Shown: positions 55,055-64,000 of the stretch, in pieces
Numbering within the stretch: the first letter of the stretch is position 1
Layout: every line of letters begins with the position of its first letter
Assembly: GCF_037042905.1 (NCBI RefSeq)
Contig: NC_087254.1
Coordinates: 9,285,103 to 9,349,102, forward strand
Length of the DNA stretch: 64,000 bases
Origin: Lytechinus pictus
Lineage: Eukaryota > Echinodermata > Echinoidea > Temnopleuroida > Toxopneustidae
Direction: 5' to 3'
The notes under the pieces: generated by a model
What the model saw: the letters and a program-made list of their open reading frames with translations, nothing else
Databases searched by the model: none
Told to the model about the DNA's origin: nothing
Made by a program: the position numbers and the translations under genes

Positions 55055-55435
55055 ATTAGTACTAGGCATTAATTAGACAGGTCCAGATTTGAGGTAAAGT
55101 TAATGCGCTAGCCTAAGCTAGCCCTACCCTAGCACATGTCTTGCCATTAACGGCAGCTAGTTTATTAAGTGTTTAAGAATTGGATATATATATATATATA
55201 TATATATAGATCTAAGCCTATAAGACCTATGTAACTATGTAAGGGTACCGGTAATTTGACGATGCTAATTCATTCTGAGCAACGTGAATGCTTACGATCG
55301 GCACTGGTCGAGGCCAAGTCCACGCGCATGCGTACTCTCAATCCGAAGACGCAAGTCATGAATATTCATATGTTGGTCCAGAACTCGGTGGGAAAAATAA
55401 TTTCGCGGCCGGGGCTCCCTGGGTTATCGAGACTC

Positions 55436-56410
55436 GAGTGTGCTCTCGCTCTTCGCTGTGTACCGTATTAACAGTACTATTATGGGTGCTTTCACGGCAA
55501 TAGTCTACGGGACAAACGACAAAAAAAAAAAGAGCAACAAAGAAGGCTACACAGTGTTACTGAAAAAAATATAAAGAATTGGAAGGGAGGGTGAACGAAA
55601 GAATGAATGAGTTATGAGAGAAAGAAAAAAGATGAATTGAGAAGAAAGAAAGAAAACATAAAATTAAAGAATAAAACTAGAAAGTTAGAATAATGTCGAT
55701 AATAGTAGGACTAACTGTTAGATCTATAGTATTAGTAATTGTATTAGGAGGATGAAAAAGAATAAGAGAGAGAAAAAAGGTTTTTGTCATTCTTTCAATT
55801 TAGGGATGTGACAAAATTTCAACATAACTGAATTCCTAAACAATTAATGTCAATGGAAAGAGCATAAAATCAGCTTTAAAATGACACCTAAACCATTCTC
55901 ATAGGTCAAGTTTAAGTGAAGTTACAGATTTTTACATTATTTATTTTCGCTCAACATTTGGCTCCTTGTAACGTATGGAAATCCATTTAAAATGTGTGAC
56001 CATTTTAAGCATTTTTCCTTTTAAAATATTAAATAAGTTGCTCTAAAATCTATATTTCTCAACATATTTTTTTCATGAAAGATGATTTAAAAGCATTTTT
56101 TTCAGGGATAAAAGTGATCATAAACTTGTCTAAAATTTACCTATCAATAGATTAATTATTAATTAGATAAATTAACATACATGTAACTGTTTAACCATTT
56201 TCTCTTTTATTTCCAAACTGTTTTCTCAAATCTTATGTGCTTATACTGTAAAATTGTAAAACACATTTCTTGTACTGTATGTCAAATGATTTTAAGGTAA
56301 TAAATTTCTTTTGTATGCAATCTGTTTTACAGGTATTTATTTCATACTTTAAATGTTGTAGTTCATATTGGCCCATGGGCCTTATGAAATAAGAGAGGAT
56401 TGTTTGTATT
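55436..56410. other. AT-rich intergenic stretch
   Basis: Purine-rich pieces at 55560-55680 and AT-rich remainder. No gene supported. Confidence 0.5.
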
Positions 56411-56415
56411 ATCCA

Positions 56416-56863
56416 CTAAATGTGTAGCTCAAGTTGAAGAAGAAATAAAACTAACAAAATAAATTGTCTATGTGTGTGTTCTTTTAATGAAGAAAGAATG
56501 TAATAGCAATCACCACTTGCACTTGAAGGTTCTGGAATGCTATCTCCTGGGCCATCTGGCAGTGGAAAAATCTCTTGGCAAAAGGCTTGGTATCTTTTCA
56601 TAACATGCTCTGAAGTGCTGTCCGAAAATTTGGCATAGTGATTCAAACTTTTTAGCAACTGGTTTCTGGCACATTTACAGGAGTATTTCTCCATGATGAA
56701 TTTGTTTGTTGCTGTTTCCATTTTTATGTACAGTAGCAAAATGTGTCCATTTCTGAGATTCTTTGGATCAATGGGTAGCTCATCAAAGTTGTCATCAAGA
56801 TACTTTTTTTTTTCCAGTCTTCTGTGGAAAACTTGTTGCAACTCTTTTCTTTTTTGGTGGCAT
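56416..56863 (-). CDS. Possible small gene or transposon remnant with NLS-like start
   Basis: A minus-strand frame of 141 codons (56841 down to 56416) has a coding-like composition: DELPIDPKNLRNGHILLLYI, then a Cys/Lys patch (EKYSCKCARNQ) and FCQEIFPLPDGPGDSIPEPS. Just upstream an ATG at 56863 opens MPPKKKRVATSFPQKTG, which resembles a nuclear localisation signal, but this is one frame off. An A-run of ten bases lies between them, so a one-base slip or assembly error may separate the two. I recognise no family. It could be an exon of an unknown gene or a decayed transposon protein. Confidence 0.35.
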
Positions 56864-56879
56864 GATCTGTTCTATGAAA

Positions 56880-58170
56880 AAAGAAACAATAAATAAATAA
56901 AGTGTGATGGTAGTATCATTATCATTATTATTATTATTAAATTTTGGGTTTAAAGAGGGAGGGGAACAAAATTGGGGAAAAGAAAAGAAAAAAAAGAGAA
57001 ATAGAAAGAAAATTTAAAGAACAGGGGAAAAAAAAGAAACATAAAAATAAAAGAAAACCTAAATTGGAAATATGAAAAGAAAAGAAACAAAAGAACATTA
57101 AAAAAAGAAATGAAAATTTTTAAAAAGGAAAAGAAAAAATAGAAAAGTGAAGAAAAAAAAAGAGAGAGAAAATAAAGAATATGAAAAAAGCTATTAAAAA
57201 ATAATCCTTTTTAAAAGAAGGGGAATGGGTCCTGCCTCGTAGTCCCGGGGAGCCGATTAACACACTCACACTGATATTAAGCCTCAATCTGCCCAGCTTT
57301 CTTTTTCAAAATAAATTTGGAGATGTGCCCCCCCATTATCTTTGAATGCAGTTATATTAATCCAAAACACGAAAGAAAAGAGCAGTTAATTTGGTAAGCA
57401 AACAATAAACCCTACTTCAGCAAGCAGCAAGATCAGCGCCCTAGCACAGCTGGCAGCCACATACTAGCCCAGCGCAGCACCGTGAAAACTCGCCAGGATG
57501 CCTATAATGCGCGCACGGTCATGCAGCCAATTTTTGCTTGGCACATACAGCAAGTTTTGGAGCTAAAAAACATCGTTTCGGTAATCAAATCACTTAGATA
57601 TTTCATATGCAGGTAATTAAATAAATATTCTACGTAGATATATAACATTCAAAACTATACATTGAGTTTATGATATGGATAAAATGTATGGATTTCAGCT
57701 ATGTTCAAATTAAATGATGTACAGTGTTTAGTGAGATACCTCTACACCTTTTTATTTTTATTTCTATTCTGATAAAGAATAAAAAAACTTTTCATCTTTT
57801 TTTTCATCACGGACGGAAATTTCAAAATGGAAATATTAACACCTACCAAAAAAATTACTTCCCAATATTTTTTTCTACTAATTTATGTTTGATAATAGAT
57901 AACTGTTTAGAGTGCAACAACATCCAAACCAAATAAGAGTAACTTTAGAAACCATAAAACTAGAGTGAATTTAAAAGTAAAAATGTCCGTCCATGATGAG
58001 AGGTAACAGCACCCCCATGAATAAAATGGACTATTCCAGTACTTTTGGAATCATCAATCTTCATGAAACTAAGTTCTTTGAAACCTAAGATATCAAAGAT
58101 TATTTTAAAAGCAATTTTGATAGAAATACCTAAAAAAAAATTCACCCCAATGCTAATCCTTAACCGATTA
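56880..58170. other. Intergenic stretch
   Basis: Bases 56940-57200 are A/G-rich low-complexity sequence. Bases 57230-57550 are more GC-rich, with GCGC and AGCGCAGC motifs, a possible promoter region for the minus-strand frame (inference). The remainder is AT-rich. Confidence 0.4.
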
Positions 58171-58349
58171 TGTTCATCTGGACTTCATCGTGTTAAGTTC
58201 TAATTTATTGTGCGTTCACCCTATCTTCAGTTTAATAATTATAGTTTAATTAAAGTAAGGAGAGCTTTGGAGATTGAATTTACAGGAGAGCATAGGAGAC
58301 TGAAGTGCAAGAGTTGATGATTTTGGAGTGTACAAACGGTCATGTTACA
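58171..58349 (+). repeat. 5' LTR of the Ty3/gypsy element
   Basis: Starts TGTTCATCTGGACTTCATCG and ends CGGTCATGTTACA, so it has TG..CA ends. Matches 63324-63502 at about 174 of 179 positions. Confidence 0.9.
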
Positions 58350-58351
58350 AC

Positions 58352-58382
58352 TGGTGGCAGCGGTGGAATTTGAACCCACGCC
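58352..58382 (+). promoter_or_regulatory. Primer-binding site complementary to tRNA-Leu
   Basis: Begins TGGTGGCAGCGGTGG two bases after the LTR and continues through a T-arm-like TTTGAACCCACGCC. From the known vertebrate tRNA-Leu(AAG/TAG) 3' end, the complement would differ at only about 2 of 31 positions. That is much longer than the usual 11-18 base site. Confidence 0.8.
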
Positions 58383-58393
58383 ATCGAAATAAC

Positions 58394-58446
58394 TGGATGG
58401 GTAGTTTCTCATAACCCTTGCTGAGTTATGAGAAACTACCCATCCA
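58394..58446. repeat. Perfect 22-bp hairpin at the deletion junction
   Basis: Bases 58394-58415 are the exact reverse complement of 58425-58446, with a 9-base loop. The right arm is part of the Pol coding sequence (YEKLPIQ), and the left arm is an inverted copy of it. Confidence 0.95.
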
Positions 58447-60184
58447 AGATGATACGACAGGTAGAAGAGCTCGATGGATGGTAGAACTCCATTCTTACTC
58501 CTTTTTTATCATTCATCGACGAGGCAGATCACACACTAATGCAGACGCATTGTCTCGTCACCCTTCGACTTCAAACACTGGTGTGCACCTCCCTCCTTCG
58601 AAGTCTCATGTGTGTGCCATGAACATTAGCAAAATTAGTTGTTCAGTAGGTACACAAACAGACGCACCAAGAGAGAAGCCTGTAGTAAATAGGCCTTACC
58701 TTCCTCCTTCGTTGCCTGAATCACCTGAATATCCAGAGTCAAATAGCAAACAATGTCTTCCTACGTCAGAGACATCCTCAAAATCAGACGATGATGCTCG
58801 TCTTCCTCCTTCATCGTCAGAGATCCTTAATGGCCTACGACTCAAAATCTTTCGTCACCAGCAGTTAGACAAAGATGTACAAGTTGTCAAACACTTGGTG
58901 ATTGAAAAAGTCAAACTTGGTCCTAGAGAAATACGCCGTCATTCACCAAGAATGAGACGTTTCCTATGGCAATTGAATCGTTTCACGGTAGAGGATGGCA
59001 TCCTTTATCGCACAAAGAGAGACTTAAAAAAGTCAACTATCCTCTATCAAGTTGATATCCCACAGAGTTTGGTGCCTGAAGTTCTCAAACTACTCCATAG
59101 TCATCCTACTTCTGAACACTTTAGTACAGAGAGAACACTGTCTCGAGCCGAAAATGATATGTATTGGCCTTACATGCACCGAGATATAGCAGACCACTGT
59201 GAGACTTGCACGGCATGTGAGTCGTTCAGAAACCCAACTCCCTCTCATCAAGCACCACTACGAAGTGTTACGACAAGCTACCCATTCCAGACGGTTTATG
59301 CTGATATTGCAATGTTACCCCGCACTTCCTCTGGTTATTCCTACATCCTTGTAGTTGTGGATCACTTCTCAAAATTCATCAATCTCTATGCTATGAAGGA
59401 TCAAACAGCTACCACAGTATCAAAACACTTGTTTGAAGATTATGTCAGTCAACACGGTTTACCTGATGTATTACATACTGATCAGGGACGTCAGTTCGAA
59501 TCTTCTCTTGTTCGTCAACTTTGTAAACAGTTTGGTATCAAGAAAACCCGCTCATCTCCTTACCACCCCCAGGGTGCTGGCATAGTAGAACGAACCAACC
59601 GTATCGTCAAAGACCAGCTGGCTAAATACTTGGCAGAAAGAGGAGGTGAATGGGATCAACATCTGAAACAGGTTGAACTAGCATACAATTCGACTGTACA
59701 TTCGTCAACTGGGTATACACCTTTCTTCTTACTGTATGGAAGAGAAGTTCGCCTCCCCCATTCCTTACCATCCCCAGACACAAGATCGACTGGTATCACC
59801 CATCATCAGTATGTTCAAGATCTGCGTTCTCGCCTACATCGGGCATTTTAGTATGCTGCTTCACGCAATAATGCAGCTAGAGTCAAACAGCAAGCTACTT
59901 ACGATAAGAAGGAAAGAAATATCCAATATCTTCCTGGAGATCTGGTTTGGCTCAACAATCCTGCTATGAATAGAAGTAAGCTAGCAGCTAACTGGAAAGG
60001 ACCCTACAGAATTGTTTCTTCTTCAATGGGGCCCACAGTTCGAATCCATGGTCTAGATGATGACAGGAAAGAGATGGTGATACACAAGAAGCGCATTAAA
60101 CCATATCGATCTTCCACGGACCCATCAGATGGTAACTCCTTCAAATACCCTCCTTCAGGCAGACATCCTTACTTCAGTCAAAGT

Positions 60185-60395
60185 CTCCCTGATGGTCATA
60201 CTCCCAATTTGACCCCTCATCCTTACTTCATGCCTAGTGGTCATACTCACAATATGACCTATCATCCTTCATGCCTAGTGGTTATACTCCCAATATGACC
60301 CCTCATCCTTACTTCATGCCTAGTGGTCATACTCACAATATGACCCCTCATCCTTACTTCATGCCTAGTGGTCATACTCACAATATGACCTCTAG
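60185..60395 (+). repeat. 45-bp coding tandem repeats in the Pol tail
   Basis: Four to five units encoding HPYFMPSGHTHNMTP. One unit near 60262-60290 has lost four bases and causes the frameshift. Confidence 0.9.
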
Positions 60396-60562
60396 TCCTT
60401 CCTTCACACCTTTGTCTGGCTCCCTCCCACCATCTTGGAGTGGAGGCCAGGCAAACCTCCCTAATGGTCCTCTCCATCCCGACGATCTACCCCAAAACTC
60501 TTCAGACGGACTACATCCACCCCGTAGTCCAGCCACTTGCTCTGAGGGACATTGCCTACCTA

Positions 60563-60815
60563 ATGACCAATCCTTGGCTCAACCTCATGATGACCAATCC
60601 TTGGCTCAACCCCCGGATGATGACCAACCCTTGGCTCAACCCCCGGAAGATGACCAACCCTTGGCTCAACCCCCGGAAGATGACCAACCTTTGGCTCAAT
60701 CCCTGGATGATGATCAACCCTTGGCTCAACCCCCAGAAGATGACCAACCTTTGGCTCAACCCCTGGATGATGACCAAACCTTGGTTCAACCTCCCCGCGA
60801 TGACCAACCCCTGAT
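60563..60815 (+). repeat. 30-bp coding tandem repeats in the Pol tail
   Basis: About eight units encoding DDQPLAQPPE with small substitutions. Acidic, Pro/Gln-rich, probably disordered. Confidence 0.95.
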
Positions 60816-60972
60816 GGTACCCTCTGGAAGAGACCAATCATCTACCGCATCTCCTTCTGCGGAAAATCGAACTTTGATTTTACACCCGAGAGAAGGAAAT
60901 CAACCCACTATAAGAACTAGATCTGGTCGCTCTGTTAAGAAACCATCAAGATATAAAGACTATGAACAATAA

Positions 60973-63323
60973 CATTGAACCGGATCGATCAGCCAATTCT
61001 TACGACATTCGAATGTACTGCCTTTAATAAAAAATTTGTCATCAACAGAAGAATTATTCTACGCCAGTTGAATACAGACTTTGATAGAACATTCATCATT
61101 GACGGAAGAATTATGTGATGAGAATTTTCTACGGCAACACATCCTTTTTTTTTCATCGATCAGAAAATTTCCTACCGATGTAATTTTTTTATTCCCTTTT
61201 GGATGTTCACTAGAAGGAAAATACATTTGCAGTCATAATTACTTGTTTGAGGTTTGGTGTTTTAAAATCTTCTTTACTTAAAATTAAACACATTTAATGT
61301 TTCAACAAAGGCAAAACAAAAGTGCAGGAAATATTAAAGTGGTATATTTTATGGCTTTAAATGATGTGTTCATAGGACTTTACTTATTTTCATTTTACCT
61401 CCATTGGAAAAAAAACACCTTAATATGTAAAAGATTGAAAATGGAATCAGATATAAAAAGCAGCAATCGGATTTCATGATTGTAATGCAATTTTGACTGC
61501 ACTGTATTTACCCTCCAGGAATGTGTTAATACTGCATTTCAAGATTTTATTTCTTTAAACCAAAAAAAAAAAGATCTTGGCAAATTTTGAATGCAAAAAA
61601 GAGTTTTCTTTGAATGATATATGCATTAATGTCCTTCTCTGACTGAGATAACATCTATATATTAAAGTGGCATATCAATTGGTTAAAAATGTCTTCAAAT
61701 CAAAGGATAAAAGATTGTTTGGCAATACTTTTGATTGTAATGTAGATTTCATGAAAATTTACTCTCAGTCACTCTCGAAAAAAAAAAAAATGATATTGAA
61801 AATTGGATTGTTTCGTACAAGAAGAATTCAAATCTTGATCTAGAAAGTATTCAGTTGCAGAATTTATAGTACATATTTATGTGAATATTCTTGAAAATAT
61901 CATTTTTGCAACTAGCCATACTATTGATTAACTTGATTTTGCACACATAAAAAAAGCAAATAATTGTTTTCGTTGTATATCAAATATGGATACTTGATTT
62001 TAGAAATATAATGAAACCAAAAAAAAAAAGAAGATTTTATCTCTATTCCATCAAACACGAAACAGTAGGTTTGGAAAATGGAATGGAAATCGATTTTGTT
62101 AAGACAATTTGAATCTTAAAGAAAAAAAAAGCAAGGACAAAATGTTCACGAAACAAAACTTAGATTGGTTGCAAATTTGGTAATCTGTTTGTTGATGCAT
62201 GATCCATTTTAGCTTACGGCAGTTTGTTGTATATATTTTATTTCCTTTTGGACAAGCATAGCTTTTAAGGATATATTGGTTTTCAATACTTGTGATAAAA
62301 AAGTGATATTTTATTTAAATTCTCAAATATCGCAAGAAATAAATTAAGTTTGGGTAAAAAATGAAGAAAACTAATTGTATATTCGAAAATACTCATGCAA
62401 CAACAATATGCTGATACATATTGTATTAATATACATGTATACTATTTGTGCTTTTGCAAATGGCCATTGGTAATAGTTAATACTGATTTGAAAAAAATAT
62501 CGAAGTCGAAATATACATTTTTTTTTTCATTCTTTGAAATTGTCTGTTTAGGGACGACTGCCATAAAAGAAAGTATTAATTACTTAAATTGGGTTTGGAC
62601 ATTTGGCAGTTCTGCTGATTGTTGCATAAGTAATGACTTACATGTATTGATATTACTGTGAAGAGTTGAAATTTAAGGTTCCTTCATTATTATTTTTTAT
62701 CCTCTTGAATTTTTGGCCTGTTAAAAAAAAATTCATGCTAGAATTAGAAAGAAAAAAAGGTTCAGAAAGAAAACATAATCGAAGCTTAAAAAACTTGGAG
62801 TATATATTGAAAAATGAGGACATTTTTAATGAAGAGGGAATCTTATGTAACAGTAAATTTTGCTAGGTTTATTTATTTAATCTGTACTCTTACATTTGGC
62901 TTTCCATACTTTATTGCTTACATTCAACTTGTTTATTTCAACTCATCTCATCCTTCTTTCCATCCTCACAATCCACATACATTGTCATGATCTCATCTTT
63001 CATTCCATCTCCACAATACATCTCACATAGCAACACAGGTTCATTGCATTTCATTCTTTCATTCAGTTTCCCCTCGGTCATGCTTCCTGGTTTTCCATTA
63101 GCTTTCCACTCCACATGGTCTTATTGTTTAATTCTCATTAGGATTCAGTTTAACTCATGATCACCCTTCTCTATTCTCTGATTGGTTCTTATTTTTAAAT
63201 AGGGTTAGTTCATTTTATAGTTCATACCATTTTCCTTGTATTTGATTGGTTGATTTATATGATTATCCAATGTGGGTACACTGGCAGAACTTCCCAGAAG
63301 ATTAGATTGGAAAGTAAAGTCAG
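60973..63323 (+). other. Long AT-rich 3' region of the retrotransposon
   Basis: About 2.35 kb with no frame I accept and several A-runs. Such a long non-coding segment between Pol and the 3' LTR is unusual. It may be an element-specific 3' UTR or contain later insertions. No clear polypurine tract precedes the 3' LTR (GGAAAGTAAAG at 63309-63319 is the best candidate). Confidence 0.5.
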
Positions 63324-63502
63324 TGCTGATCTGGACTTCATCGTGTTCAGTTCTAATTTATTGTGCGTTCACCCTATCTTCAGTTTAATAATTACAGTTT
63401 AATTAAAGTAAGGAGAGCTTTGGAGATTGAATTTACAGGAGAGCATAGGAGACTGAAGTGCAAGAGTTTATGATTTTGGAGTGTACAAACGGTCATGTTA
63501 CA
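63324..63502 (+). repeat. 3' LTR of the Ty3/gypsy element
   Basis: Starts TGCTGATCTGGACTTCATCG and ends CGGTCATGTTACA, 179 bases, the same length as the 5' LTR. Confidence 0.9.
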
Positions 63503-64000
63503 ATTGCATTCATCATCTGGCTCTCTGATTAATCCGAAATTCTTGCTGCTGCTCTGTTCCATTTACGTCATATTAGAAAAAAAATTGGAAAATAAATCAA
63601 ACGCGTTCTTCATGCAATCGACGCGTTAACACTCGCGCGTACATCAAATAAACTACCCGATTACGCAACTTGTAAGCAGCTAGTGACGTCACCTTAGTGA
63701 ATATAACGCCGCAATTGACAATACAACGCAGTTATATTTACTGAGGTGACGTCAATACCTAGAATATAACAAATGCGATCCTCGCAGCTATGGTCACGTG
63801 ATGGCGTATTGACCTATCACTGATTCGAATCTACATGACCTATGTAATATATCAAAATATTGTTTAAAGCTGGATTCCAAGGTGAAGTCACACACTGCAA
63901 CACCTTTAATGCTGGGTTTTGAAATATGATGCATGTTGTTGCTATGATCCAGTCCAGGGTATGGAAGTCCATAAGAGTTGCCATTCGTTGGTCACACGTA
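63503..64000. other. Window end with a TGACGTCA hairpin
   Basis: Bases 63681-63760 form an imperfect hairpin whose two arms each contain TGACGTCA, the cAMP-response-element palindrome (TAGTGACGTCACCTTAGTGA against TATTGACGTCACCTCAGTAA). No coding exon is recognised. Confidence 0.5.

Larger units (their letters stand above)
51316..55426. mobile_element. Foldback element, 1.77 kb before a nested insertion
   Basis: Left arm 51316-52153 and right arm 52315-52714 plus 55055-55426 are near-perfect inverted copies around a 161-base loop. Both outer ends read TAACCCAGGG inward, and both arms contain matching blocks (CCGAGTTCTGGACC, CATGCGCGTGGACTTGGCC, GTGCTAGGGTAGGGCTAGC). TCGAGACTC occurs right after the right end (55427-55435) and also at 51290-51298, 17 bases outside the left end, a possible target duplication. 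No transposase. The right arm is split by the element at 52715-55054. Confidence 0.9.
58418..60972 (+). pseudogene. Ty3/gypsy Pol remnant: RNase H end, integrase, repeat tail
   Basis: Frame 58418-59851 starts inside the RNase H C-terminus (HRRGRSHTNADALSRHP, residues 33-50). It then has a linker and the integrase HHCC finger (H about 227-233, C261/C264). The catalytic core has D296, D355 and E391, a D-35-E spacing, with HTDQGRQF and SPYHPQGAGIVERTNR. A TAG at 59849-59851 interrupts the frame. It continues in the same frame with GDLVWLNNP and WKGPYRIV (GPY/F module) to 60298. A 4-base loss inside a 45-bp repeat near 60268 shifts to the frame 60271-60972. Part of a Pol polyprotein, non-functional as it stands. 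The N-terminal polymerase domains are missing. Confidence 0.9.
58171..63502 (+). mobile_element. Internally deleted Ty3/gypsy LTR retrotransposon
   Basis: Two 179-bp LTRs, a tRNA-Leu primer-binding site right after the 5' LTR, then the end of RNase H and a complete DD35E integrase, a GPY/F module and a repeat-rich C-terminal tail. About 2.35 kb of AT-rich non-coding DNA follows before the 3' LTR. Gag, protease and reverse transcriptase are absent. Flanks ATTA (58167-58170) and ATTG (63503-63506) do not form an exact target duplication. The LTRs differ at about 5 of 179 positions, so insertion is fairly recent. Confidence 0.92.

Noticed and set aside
58418..60972. Intact retrotransposon gene
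   Set aside because: An in-frame TAG, a frameshift and a missing polymerase region show it cannot encode a full Pol protein.

Overview
The window looks like nuclear DNA of a marine invertebrate deuterostome, most likely an echinoderm such as a sea urchin. The DNA is AT-rich with long introns. It is crowded with short inverted-repeat elements, tRNA-derived SINEs, GAT-type trinucleotide tracts and a Ty3/gypsy retrotransposon with short LTRs. The species is inferred from this character only.

One real protein gene fills about two thirds of the window. On the + strand, 23 coding exons (first 2613-2736, last 41871-42152) splice in continuous phase into a protein of about 1118 residues. It carries ankyrin repeats, a fibronectin type III domain, the conserved ANKFN1 middle region with a GLYVGYLKL-type segment, and a C-terminal Ras-association-like region. 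I identify it as the homologue of vertebrate ANKFN1 (mWAKE/nmf9) and Drosophila wide awake. Every exon junction was read for an AG acceptor, a GT donor and phase, and all agree. Intron 10 holds a well-formed candidate alternative last exon (25009-25137, with AATAAA at 25336), which would give a short isoform of about 483 residues ending inside the fibronectin domain.

The introns are packed with mobile debris. There are several families of miniature inverted-repeat elements (TTAA-flanked palindromes, G-tract-ended elements, GTATTCTGA elements, GGTCTA-array palindromes), four tRNA-like/SINE copies, an almost perfect triple 99-bp tandem repeat, and purine or GAT microsatellites.

Downstream of the gene (42153-47400) lies a probable 3' UTR or 3' flank with several AATAAA signals. 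It is followed by a GA-rich duplicated block (47430-49200), more palindromes, and a striking 1.77-kb foldback element (51316-55426). The right arm of the foldback is interrupted by a 2.34-kb non-autonomous element with CAGTGTTGTAGT ends. A 5.3-kb Ty3/gypsy derivative (58171-63502) has two 179-bp LTRs and an unusually long tRNA-Leu primer-binding site. Its gag, protease and reverse transcriptase are missing, its integrase region is broken, and a perfect 22-bp hairpin sits at the deletion junction. The last 500 bases hold a hairpin with two TGACGTCA palindromes and no gene I can support.
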